Positions 26,357 to 33,900 of a stretch of DNA of 38,842 nt are shown here, piece after piece; positions within the stretch are counted from its first letter, which is position 1; the number at the start of each line of letters is the position of its first letter. Origin of the DNA: Saprospiraceae bacterium (GTDB lineage: Bacteria; Bacteroidota; Bacteroidia; Chitinophagales; Saprospiraceae). The stretch spans positions 1-38,842 of the forward strand of contig JAIBCI010000008.1 of NCBI GenBank assembly GCA_019694255.1, in the 5' to 3' direction. A model generated the notes under the pieces. The model saw only the letters and a program-made list of their open reading frames with translations. It did not search any database and was not told the origin of the DNA. The position numbers were made by a program, and so were the translations under genes.

Positions 26357-27246
26357 TGTGGACCTGGAAAGAACGACATCAGATTCATGATGAGGAATGG
26401 AATGCGTATCTATCGGCATCATTAAATCCCTGTATAGAATATCTAAGCTGGTATCTCGATACTTGTGCAGTAAACTGGGGTTGTTTTGTTCACCAAAAAA
26501 AATCGATGCGACTGCCTGTCGCGTGGACTAAAAAAGCTGGCCTGATTCCCGCGGTTACCCGTCCTCCCTATCTTCAAAAGATCAGAATCATTGGCAACGA
26601 ACTCCCAGACGTTGAAGATACCCTTACATTATATCAATGCATTCGTCAACACTTTCGCTGCGGCACACTCGACTGGGAGTATCATCTCCCCGACAGCAGG
26701 ATTCGTATGAATTATATTCTGGAACGAAGTCATTACCGTCTCAATCAAAGTCATACAAGGCACTTGAAAAAGAGTATGCAGAATCCATTGACGTATCGGA
26801 TGTCAGAAGATCCTGAGGAGTTGTTGTACTGGCTCGACCATAATGGGGAGCGCTATGTCTATGAAAAAGATTTCAGGAATGATAAATTTCGTAGTCTGGT
26901 CCGCACACTCTTAAAGCACCAACAAGCGTTTGTGCTTTTTGCGGTGAATGCCATGGATGAAATTCAATCCGCAGGTATATTCACCCGCGGCTTTGGTCGC
27001 CTGCTTTTCTTTCTTTCATTTACCACTGCCGCTGGCCGTAAAAACGGTAGCATGGTCGGCATTCTGAACCACGTAGTCCATGAAATCATGCAACCTGGAG
27101 AAATTCTGGATCTCGAAGGCTCGGACATTCCCGGCGTGGCTTTGTTCTACGAAGGCTTCAATGCGCAAAAAGAACCTTATTTTGAGTTGCAGTGGAGCAG
27201 ACATTTATTGTGTAAAGTCGCAGAATTTGTCAAAAGAATGCGCTAA
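26356..27246 (+). CDS. GNAT/FemAB-like acyltransferase, uncharacterised
   Basis: 296 residues, no signal peptide. The C-terminal half carries the pattern of the acyl-CoA N-acyltransferase fold: FVLFAVNAMDEIQSAGIFTRGFGRLLFF, a conserved-looking GRKNGSMVGILNHVVHEI, and LDLEGSDIPGVALFYEGFNAQ near the end, like the GSxxPGxAxFYxxFGA block of Bacteroidota FemAB/BioF2-type proteins. The N-terminal half resembles a second, diverged copy of that fold with WGCFV and MRLPVAWTKKAG. Translation is coupled to the O-methyltransferase by a one-base stop/start overlap. The gene ends 18 nt before the convergent barrel gene. A substrate cannot be named. Confidence 0.7.
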   Translation: MWTWKERHQIHDEEWNAYLSASLNPCIEYLSWYLDTCAVNWGCFVHQKKSMRLPVAWTKKAGLIPAVTRPPYLQKIRIIGNELPDVEDTLTLYQCIRQHFRCGTLDWEYHLPDSRIRMNYILERSHYRLNQSHTRHLKKSMQNPLTYRMSEDPEELLYWLDHNGERYVYEKDFRNDKFRSLVRTLLKHQQAFVLFAVNAMDEIQSAGIFTRGFGRLLFFLSFTTAAGRKNGSMVGILNHVVHEIMQPGEILDLEGSDIPGVALFYEGFNAQKEPYFELQWSRHLLCKVAEFVKRMR

Positions 27247-27264
27247 TCAGAGAATTAATCTTTA

Positions 27265-29049
27265 TTAAAAAAATGCGGTGTACCCAAAATGCACCCTGGG
27301 TTTTGAAAAATCAAAACTATTGCCCTTGCTACGACTCACTGCAAAAAACAAGCCGAAGGCCCCGGCCTTGGTTCGGAACTGCATACCTGCACCCATGCCC
27401 GTATAATGACTCCAGGGCAGATACGTATTGTTACTAATTATTTTCATGTAGGCGTGGTCAACAAACAATGCCAGATAACTTGACCGGTCCAGCAGGAAGC
27501 GATATTCAAAAGTTCCAATGAAATATCCGTCGGACGCAAAACTATTATCGTTGAATCCGCGCAACGTTTTGATACCGCCAATGCGAATTAGCTCGTTCTG
27601 AAGTACCCTTCCCCTGGAGTAGATACCAAATGCCTGGCCTCGAAATGCCATCACTTGACGTTGTGCAAACAACCAGTAGTAACTTCCTTTCAAAAGACCA
27701 TTGGCCTGAAGCCCCGAACGATTGAGACTATCATACTGTGCTTTGAGCTGACCCTTGTCATCCCGCCGCAAAATGGTCGGATCTTCCAGATATTTTTTAT
27801 TGCCTGCGGTCAGTTGTACATCCAGCTGCAAACCCTGTGTCGGATTAAACAAATCATTGAGTGTATTCTTCTGATAGGCAAGTCCATATGACAGATGTCT
27901 GAAATCAAGAGAGGATGGCAGTCTGCCGCTGATGTTAGCATAGGCAGTATCAGGCTGAAGAATGTAGGAGTTATTATTGAACAATAATACACTGATTTCT
28001 TCGCGAAATCCGATTTGTCGTCGCAATCGCAGACTGGTCTGAAAATTAATATAATCGTTACCGTATTTGTTGAGATCGAAGTTGAACCTGATGCCAAACG
28101 GCAATAATTTGATAAAAGGAAAATCTGCAAGGACATTTAATGTTGGCGAAGATTCCTGCAGATTTTCATAATGCAGATAAAGTCGCTCACCCCAGCGAAA
28201 CGAATTATACAGATCCACGCCTGCCTGTCCTGTTATCCGAACCGAGCGGCTATAACCATCATTGCGTTGATTGAATCCAAGCAACAAATCAAAACTATTG
28301 GCTGGTTTTTTCTTGAGATACAGATATACTGTAGCACGGTCCCCAAAAAAATTCAGTCTCGGAGCGTACTGCATTTCCAAATAAGGCAATTGTCTCAGCA
28401 CGACAGGTATCCTTTGATAAATTCTCTGATCAAAAGCAGCCCCGGGTCTTAGATTCACGAGCTGCATCAGGTATTGATTGTTGACCACGATAAGATTTCG
28501 TTGGTCCGTCTCCCCGAAAATAAAACGTGGGCCGGAATCATATTGCAGTCTTGCCTGCAATGTATCTCCGCACATCGTGTCAGGTAGCAGCCTGATCTTC
28601 GCAAGGGGATAACCATTTTGTATGGCTCGCGCAATCACGAATTCTTGAAGTTCAATCCACTGCAGCGGCGAAACATTTTGTAGCTTTCTCCAGTTAGCAG
28701 GTAATTCAAACGAACTATCTGTAAGGAGTCTTAACCCAAAAAATTTCCTGTATGGTCGGCCGTAGGTAATCAGCGTATCGCCTCGCCTGACCGACGAATC
28801 CACATCAGATAAAAAAAATCCTTCTGATACCTGCTTCGCAATATGCTGGGCGAACCAGGCGCTGCGCGCCGCACTGTCCTTTGGCAATATGATAGCTTGT
28901 TGGCCAGTGGTCTGCTGTACATCATGAAATAGCCAAATTGTCTGGGAGCGGCTCGTGAAGACATTAAAGACAAGGCATACAATTAATGCGAGCCATGTAT
29001 TTTTATGCCAGCAAAAACGAATGGTACATTCCGGTATATATATCCACAT
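27265..29049 (-). CDS. Omp85/BamA-family outer membrane protein with POTRA-like region
   Basis: 594 residues. The only ATG at the front is at 29049; the signal peptide is rather long (WLALIVCLVFNVFTSRSQ, cleavage near 36). After a region with POTRA-like strand-helix patterns (about 60-235) comes a C-terminal barrel. The barrel contains the family signature IGGIKTLRGF, which inserts into the lumen in BamA, and the protein ends in an aromatic residue (HFGYTAFF) as outer-membrane barrels do. It is smaller than BamA and probably a TamA- or surface-antigen-type member, acting in insertion or export of outer-membrane proteins or lipids. Its start overlaps the start of hemW on the other strand by 29 nt. 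It is convergent with the GNAT-like gene. Confidence 0.85.
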   Translation of the reverse strand: MWIYIPECTIRFCWHKNTWLALIVCLVFNVFTSRSQTIWLFHDVQQTTGQQAIILPKDSAARSAWFAQHIAKQVSEGFFLSDVDSSVRRGDTLITYGRPYRKFFGLRLLTDSSFELPANWRKLQNVSPLQWIELQEFVIARAIQNGYPLAKIRLLPDTMCGDTLQARLQYDSGPRFIFGETDQRNLIVVNNQYLMQLVNLRPGAAFDQRIYQRIPVVLRQLPYLEMQYAPRLNFFGDRATVYLYLKKKPANSFDLLLGFNQRNDGYSRSVRITGQAGVDLYNSFRWGERLYLHYENLQESSPTLNVLADFPFIKLLPFGIRFNFDLNKYGNDYINFQTSLRLRRQIGFREEISVLLFNNNSYILQPDTAYANISGRLPSSLDFRHLSYGLAYQKNTLNDLFNPTQGLQLDVQLTAGNKKYLEDPTILRRDDKGQLKAQYDSLNRSGLQANGLLKGSYYWLFAQRQVMAFRGQAFGIYSRGRVLQNELIRIGGIKTLRGFNDNSFASDGYFIGTFEYRFLLDRSSYLALFVDHAYMKIISNNTYLPWSHYTGMGAGMQFRTKAGAFGLFFAVSRSKGNSFDFSKPRVHFGYTAFF

Positions 29050-30151
29050 CCCTTACTGCAAACGCAAATGTACCTATTGTAATTTTCATTTCTCGACGCA
29101 ATTTAATACACTGAAAGCGCTGCTTGAAGCCCTGCACACCGAGATCATGAACCGCGCACTAGAGATTCCAGACATCCTTGTAGACACGATCTATTTCGGA
29201 GGCGGCACTCCCTCCGTACTCTCACCAACACACATCGAGTCTTTGTTGCACACGGTCTATTCCCGCTATCCAGTGCAACCGTGCGCCGAGATCACACTGG
29301 AATGCAATCCTGATGATCTGAATCGCGAATACTTGCAGGATCTCCACAGCATAGGGATCAACCGCCTGAGTATCGGCATACAATCATTTTCCGATCGCGA
29401 TCTGCAATGGATGAATCGCGCACACAATGCAAATCAGTCCAAGGAGGCACTCACGCTTGCCGCAGCGACCGGCTTTGACAATATCAGTTGTGATCTGATT
29501 TTCGGTATTCCAGGTGCAACCGATACAGAGTGGCTACAACATCTAGGCATACTTTATGATAACGGCGTACCACATATATCGTGCTATGCTTTGACCGTCG
29601 AAGAAATGACCTTGCTGGAACACCGCATCCGCCATCAGCAAATGCCCGCACTCAGTGAAGAGGACAGCATACGTCAGATGTTGCTCATGTTTGATTCCAT
29701 GACGCATCATGGTTACGAAGCCTATGAAATCAGTAATTATTGTCTTCCCGGTCATCGCGCTGTTCACAACAGCAATTACTGGAAAGGCCTTCCATACCTG
29801 GGTTTCGGGCCCTCTGCCCACAGTTACTATGGCAATACAAGACGTTGGAATCTATCCAATAATCAGCTTTACTCCGATGCCGTGAAGAACGGAAAATTAT
29901 ATTATGAAAGTGAGACGCTGACCCGCCGTGACCGCTTCAATGAATTTCTGATGATCAACCTGAGACGCATCGAAGGCATTCGCATCGCCGAACTGGAGCA
30001 GGACTTTGAGGAATATGCGCGGGATACACTCCTTGAATTGAACCGGCTCCAAAGCGAAGGGTTGATCGCCGTAAATGAAGAAAGCTATACCCTGACCAAA
30101 GAAGGAAAATTGCTTAGCGACTCGGTCATTCGGAATTTGTTTCAGATTTGA
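29021..30151 (+). CDS. hemW: radical SAM heme chaperone HemW
   Basis: 376 residues from the ATG at 29021 (MVHSGIYIHIPYC); the frame is open further up to 28955, but those residues do not match the family. The radical SAM cluster ligands are C13, C17 and C20 in YCKRKCTYCNF. Further family blocks are DTIYFGGGTPSVL, ITLECNPDDL, NRLSIGIQSF, GFDNISCDLIFGIPG and the C-terminal winged-helix part (RFNEFLMINLRRIEGI). HemW binds heme and a 4Fe-4S cluster and hands heme to membrane proteins; many copies are still annotated as coproporphyrinogen oxidase HemN, which has further N-terminal sequence missing here. The first 29 nt overlap the divergent barrel gene. Confidence 0.93.
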   Translation: MVHSGIYIHIPYCKRKCTYCNFHFSTQFNTLKALLEALHTEIMNRALEIPDILVDTIYFGGGTPSVLSPTHIESLLHTVYSRYPVQPCAEITLECNPDDLNREYLQDLHSIGINRLSIGIQSFSDRDLQWMNRAHNANQSKEALTLAAATGFDNISCDLIFGIPGATDTEWLQHLGILYDNGVPHISCYALTVEEMTLLEHRIRHQQMPALSEEDSIRQMLLMFDSMTHHGYEAYEISNYCLPGHRAVHNSNYWKGLPYLGFGPSAHSYYGNTRRWNLSNNQLYSDAVKNGKLYYESETLTRRDRFNEFLMINLRRIEGIRIAELEQDFEEYARDTLLELNRLQSEGLIAVNEESYTLTKEGKLLSDSVIRNLFQI

Positions 30152-30230
30152 TTTATAGATTTCACAAGGATTATTTCAGACCTGCTTGTAAACTTTAAAT
30201 GGAACAATAATTCCGCCCCTAGGGGGAAAT

Positions 30231-30265
30231 AGTAAGTAATAAGTAGTAAGTGGTAAGTAGTAAGT
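30231..30265 (+). repeat. five tandem heptamers RRTAAGT
   Basis: The units read AGTAAGT, AATAAGT, AGTAAGT, GGTAAGT and AGTAAGT without gaps, followed by a decayed AGCAAAG. Heptamer tracts of this kind are found in several bacterial genomes and can change length by slippage. It lies about 80 nt after the hemW stop. Confidence 0.85.
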
Positions 30266-30357
30266 AGCAAAGTGTAAATTTATTTTCGCTGAAAAATTGT
30301 AAGCACAATTTTTTTAGAATTCACTGACCTTTGGTATTGCTTTTATATTCAAAATAA

Positions 30358-30374
30358 AAACCCCGAAGGGGTTT
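30358..30374. terminator. hairpin AAACCCC-GAA-GGGGTTT
   Basis: A perfect 7-bp stem with a 3-nt loop, preceded by an A-rich run and followed by TTTAATATTT. It could terminate transcription from hemW, about 200 nt upstream, or be one arm of a dispersed intergenic repeat. The distance from hemW is long for a dedicated terminator. Confidence 0.5.
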
Positions 30375-30435
30375 AATATTTGTAGCAACGAGTTTAGCCT
30401 GTTGTAAAGAATTATGCACCACGAATTTTTGGCGG

Positions 30436-30462
30436 CATTTTTGCGTGAAGCGGGCAAAAATG
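30436..30462. repeat. 9-bp inverted repeat in the intergenic element
   Basis: CATTTTTGC (30436-30444) and GCAAAAATG (30454-30462) are perfectly complementary with a 9-nt loop. No T run follows, so it is not a classical terminator. It may be a structural part of the intergenic element. Confidence 0.6.
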
Positions 30463-30741
30463 ATGACAAAAATATAACCTATTATATTCATGATGTCACC
30501 TCTTCAGGGCTCCGGATTCTTATAAAAAATAAGGTCTATGTATAAATTTGGCACAAGTCATACCAAAGCTCCATTGGTTAAAACTTACGCTAACATTGGC
30601 AAATCATCATATTGAAACAGCCCGCTTCAGAGAAGCTTACGTTATTTGATTAAAAAAAATAATCAAAATATTTAAAAAAAAATTCAGATCTGATTTGCCG
30701 TTGATTAGAATCAAAAACTTCACGCCCTTTAAAGTAGAAAA

Positions 30742-31362
30742 TTAATCCTTATGAAATTCAATACCCTCAAATGGCATAAAATAATTAGGATAACAGGATA
30801 TTGTATTCTCATCCAATATTTTAAAATCGATTCCCTGAAAGCTCACTTGCAATACGGATTCCAGAATCATTACTTCAAACCTGTTGTTGGTATTATGCTC
30901 ATCTTTCACCAGCGTAGGAATATCGGGAAAAATCCTATTTCTCACATAAATCTTATCGCAATGGGGCAGATCAATTTTCACCACGCCATTTTTGTCTGAT
31001 TCGAACGATAGCTTTTGATCGCCAACAAAAACCAGACCTTCCATGTAAGATAAAAGATGAGGATTGGGGGCTTTGCAGATAATCTGATATCCCGAACCTG
31101 ATTTCGATTGCTGCTCAATCTTGAAATCAGTCCCAGGAACCTTATCGCTTTTGAGTTTAAGAGTATCCCCTTCAATTGTAAAGCTGCCCGTGGCATTGCG
31201 GTCAGCGGCGCCATAGCTGTAAAAAAATTGAAATTTTCCATCTTCAGTAAAATTAAAAGCTGACACCATTTCCTGTCTCCTGAATACATACTCTCCCTGA
31301 ATTTTGGGCTGCGCCATTAGATTGAATTGAATTAAAAATAGTGGAATAAACAATATTTTCAC
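30742..31362 (-). CDS. secreted hypothetical protein
   Basis: 206 residues from a GTG start, with a short signal peptide (VKILFIPLFLIQFNLMAQ). The mature part begins PKIQGEYVFRRQEMVSAFNF and shows the glycine/aromatic strand pattern of small lipocalin-like beta domains (GKFQFFYSYGAADRNATG, GSFTIEGDTLKLKSD) over the first 75 residues. That resembles families of Bacteroidota periplasmic proteins that begin with a G-x-Y/W strand. The C-terminal half (about 110-206) has strands around IYVRNRIFPDIP and ends CYPNYFMPFEGIEFHKD. No enzymatic motif is visible. It stands alone between two non-coding stretches. Its final location (periplasm or outside) is open. Confidence 0.7.
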   Translation of the reverse strand: MKILFIPLFLIQFNLMAQPKIQGEYVFRRQEMVSAFNFTEDGKFQFFYSYGAADRNATGSFTIEGDTLKLKSDKVPGTDFKIEQQSKSGSGYQIICKAPNPHLLSYMEGLVFVGDQKLSFESDKNGVVKIDLPHCDKIYVRNRIFPDIPTLVKDEHNTNNRFEVMILESVLQVSFQGIDFKILDENTISCYPNYFMPFEGIEFHKD

Positions 31363-31758
31363 TTTCTAAAAACTAAAGCTCAAAGTACAAATAACCAACA
31401 AAATTAGTGAATTAAAGAAAAGCTGTCCTTAAAATGGCTGATTAAATTTAAGTTCTACCTTTCAGCAGTGGTTATTCGAAATTCTATAGCTGGATTTTTC
31501 TGACATTAAAGCCGGTTACAATTATAAATATTTTCAAGCAGTGATTTCGTATTGCAAAATCGATTTAAAAATATTGCATAATGAATTATGCTAATGTATT
31601 TCTGAAAGGATTATGCCGCCTCAATGGGGTTTGTTGAAACTATGTAAAGATGATGCTACAAAAATAATGCTCCTCCTGAGATGGTGGATATCGGTCGTAT
31701 TATGTTTTTTCTACGCAACACGTCAGATGAAAATTCTTTCTTACCCATTACGAACTAA
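31363..31758. other. intergenic stretch of about 400 nt
   Basis: AT-rich, no convincing gene; a plus-strand frame starting at 31613 runs into galE and is a shadow. The only structure noticed is the 16-bp palindrome at 31576-31591. It should hold the promoter of the secreted protein at 30742-31362 and the end of the galE transcript; no clear terminator is seen. Confidence 0.5.
31576..31591. promoter_or_regulatory. 16-bp palindrome, possible operator
   Basis: GCATAAT-GA-ATTATGC is a perfect inverted repeat with a 2-nt centre. It lies about 215 nt upstream of the GTG start of the secreted protein gene. It might bind a dimeric regulator; in AT-rich sequence chance is a fair alternative. Confidence 0.25.
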
Positions 31759-32790
31759 TCATTTCCCAGACCTCACCTGCTCCCAGGCCCATGCATCCCG
31801 CATGATATCCGCAATATTAAACTGTGGTTGCCATTGTAGTTGCTCAGAAATCTTGCGGTTGTCGGCATACATGGCAGGCAAGTCGCCTTCTCTGCGCGGA
31901 CCCAGTGAATAATTGAGTGCGACGCCAGACACTTTTTCGAAAGCATGGATGGCTTCCAATACGGTAACTCCTTTGCCAATACCCAGATTATAGGCTTCAA
32001 AAATATTCTTCTGCCTTCCCTCCAACAAGGCATCAAGCGCCAGAACATGCGCCCTGGCCAAATCCATTATATGTACAAAATCGCGTATGCAGGTTCCATC
32101 ACGCGTATCATAATCATTACCGTAAACAGTTAAACTATCGCGTTTTCCGATCGCGGTCTCTGTGATAACCGGGACGAGGTTAAGCGCCACATTGATGGGG
32201 GACTCACCAAGGAGATGTGATGCGTGTGCACCTGCAGGATTAAAATATCGAAGTGATATCACTTTGCCCGTGGCGCCTGGTGCATTGCAGGCATCCATCA
32301 TGATCTGTTCGCACATTTGTTTGCTCCTGCCATAGGCAGAACCCGTCGTCATAAACGGCAAATCCTCATGAACAGGAAGCTGGTCGGTCTGACCGTACAC
32401 TGTGCAGGAGGACGAGAATACGAAAGCCGGTGTGCTATAGTGTCCGGCGATCTCCAGTGCGGCAATCAAGCTCTTGATGTTATTACTGTAATACTTCAAT
32501 GGCTCAGCTACAGACTCACCGACCGACTTTAGCGCGGCAAAATGTATGATTCCGTCGAAGTGTATACCCAATTCTATGATCGTTGCAGCAGCGTGATCCT
32601 TAGCGAGATCAACGTTAATATTTTTAACCGCTTGACCTGTTATCGCTTCGACCCCACGAAGACTCTCCTGGTCTGAATTAATCAGTGAATCTATACAGAC
32701 CACTTCATAACCGGACTGTATCAGTTCCACAATCGTGTGGCTGCCAATGTATCCGCACCCTCCGGTGACGAGAATTGTTCCCTTGGACAT
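31759..32790 (-). CDS. galE: UDP-glucose 4-epimerase
   Basis: 343 residues, the family length. NAD-binding TGGCGYIG (9-16), the serine region FSSSCTVYG (125-133), and the catalytic Y153 and K157 in SAYGRSK are all present, as are LRYFNPAGAH and the C-terminal GPRREGDLPAMYAD. It interconverts UDP-glucose and UDP-galactose (possibly also the N-acetyl forms) for sugar use and surface polysaccharide. It lies 8 nt behind the M29 aminopeptidase gene, so it is the last gene of a four-gene run with the rhodanese and hflX genes. The functional link among these genes is not obvious. Confidence 0.95.
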   Translation of the reverse strand: MSKGTILVTGGCGYIGSHTIVELIQSGYEVVCIDSLINSDQESLRGVEAITGQAVKNINVDLAKDHAAATIIELGIHFDGIIHFAALKSVGESVAEPLKYYSNNIKSLIAALEIAGHYSTPAFVFSSSCTVYGQTDQLPVHEDLPFMTTGSAYGRSKQMCEQIMMDACNAPGATGKVISLRYFNPAGAHASHLLGESPINVALNLVPVITETAIGKRDSLTVYGNDYDTRDGTCIRDFVHIMDLARAHVLALDALLEGRQKNIFEAYNLGIGKGVTVLEAIHAFEKVSGVALNYSLGPRREGDLPAMYADNRKISEQLQWQPQFNIADIMRDAWAWEQVRSGK

Positions 32791-32798
32791 GATGTTTA

Positions 32799-33896
32799 TC
32801 AGATTAAGAATTTACCATCGCGGTAGATTAACTCCCCATCTGCAAATATGCTGCCACCGTTTTTCATTTCGGTGATCAGATCCCAGTGAATCGCCGATTT
32901 ATTTTTTCCGCCGCACTGGTAATAGGACTGTCCGACTGCCATATGGATGGTGCCACCGATTTTTTCATCAAAGAGAATATTGCGTGTCGCACGCTGAATG
33001 TTGTCGTTCGTACCAATGGCGACTTCGCCAAATCTTCGACCGCCCTCTGTAGTCATCGCACGATCAAGGAATGACTGTCCTTCTTCTGCAGTCCAGGCGA
33101 TGATTTCGCCCTTTACGACTTCCAGTCTTATACCCCCGACCCTGCCTCCAAAAATACCCGTCGGATAATTAAAATAAATGCTGCCTTCGACGCTGTCCTC
33201 TATGGGACTCGTAAAGACTTCTCCGCTCGGCATATTGGATTTGCCGTCAGAGTTAATCCAGGTTCTGCCCTCCACAGCGAAAGAGATACTCCAGTCAGTA
33301 TGACGGTATTCCATTCTCTTGACTTTACTAAGATAATCTATCCAAACAGACTGACGACGGCTTAGCGCCTTCCATGAATCCATTGGTTCTTCCTGATCGA
33401 TGGCGCAGGCATGTGCTACGAAATTTTGATATTCCGTGATGCTCATCGCTGCCAGCCGGGCTGCTTCAGCGGTAGGATATTGACAGAGTGAACGCTTCAG
33501 GCTTCCATTGCCTAACCGCTCAAAGTAAATCTCCTGTATCGGCGCGAGTGCTTGTTGTCTTATGCGCTCCGCTTCCGCGCGATCTGATGTGACAGGCACT
33601 ACTTCAAACGGTGCACGAATCACCAGGTATGCATCGCAAGTGCGCATCAACTCCAATCGGTGCGACGGCACAAATTGAAGTAGATCATCTGATCCGTTTT
33701 GAACAAGATAATTCTCCTGATCCTCGTATTCGATATCCGTAACTAGTCTGGCTCCCCGGTCAATGCAGACCTTAGAAAACTCCCTAACCAGATCATGCGC
33801 GAGTACGGTAGTTCGCAAATACACCAGTTCGCCCGGCTTGAGGTATAATGAGTATTCTCCAAGAAGCTTCGCATATCGTTTGTCAAAATCAGTCAT
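32799..33896 (-). CDS. aminopeptidase, peptidase family M29
   Basis: 365 residues. The family blocks are NMPSGEVFTSPIEDSVEG (with a metal-binding Glu), FGEVAIGTN, FDEKIGGTIHMAVGQSY and SAIHWDLI (metal-binding His and Asp) near the C-terminus. M29 enzymes (aminopeptidase T, AmpS, PepS) use two metal ions to remove N-terminal residues in the cytosol. The length is slightly below the usual 400-415 residues, mainly at the N-terminal domain. It starts 4 nt after the hflX stop and ends 8 nt before galE, so it is almost surely co-transcribed with both. Confidence 0.92.
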   Translation of the reverse strand: MTDFDKRYAKLLGEYSLYLKPGELVYLRTTVLAHDLVREFSKVCIDRGARLVTDIEYEDQENYLVQNGSDDLLQFVPSHRLELMRTCDAYLVIRAPFEVVPVTSDRAEAERIRQQALAPIQEIYFERLGNGSLKRSLCQYPTAEAARLAAMSITEYQNFVAHACAIDQEEPMDSWKALSRRQSVWIDYLSKVKRMEYRHTDWSISFAVEGRTWINSDGKSNMPSGEVFTSPIEDSVEGSIYFNYPTGIFGGRVGGIRLEVVKGEIIAWTAEEGQSFLDRAMTTEGGRRFGEVAIGTNDNIQRATRNILFDEKIGGTIHMAVGQSYYQCGGKNKSAIHWDLITEMKNGGSIFADGELIYRDGKFLI

Positions 33897-33900
33897 GGTG

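Larger units (their letters stand above)
30152..30741. other. non-coding, structured intergenic stretch of about 590 nt
   Basis: Contains, in order, a CCCCTAGGGG palindrome (30216-30225), five tandem heptamers (30231-30265), a CCCC-GAA-GGGG hairpin flanked by A and T tracts (30358-30374), and a 9-bp stem (30436-30462). Near 30498-30515 the sequence ACCTCTTCAGGGCTCCGG appears. A 43-codon frame (30414-30545) runs through the stem and is probably not a gene. Bacteroidota genomes carry dispersed intergenic elements with CCCCGAAGGGG-type hairpins, which this resembles from memory. The 30700 end must hold the terminator of the following minus gene, but I see none. Confidence 0.6.

Noticed and set aside
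30414-30545. 43-codon plus-strand frame in the intergenic element
   Set aside because: It runs through a perfect hairpin stem and resembles part of a repeat rather than a protein gene.
31613-31912. 99-codon plus-strand frame at the end of galE
   Set aside because: Half of it is antisense to galE and the protein shows no recognisable feature.
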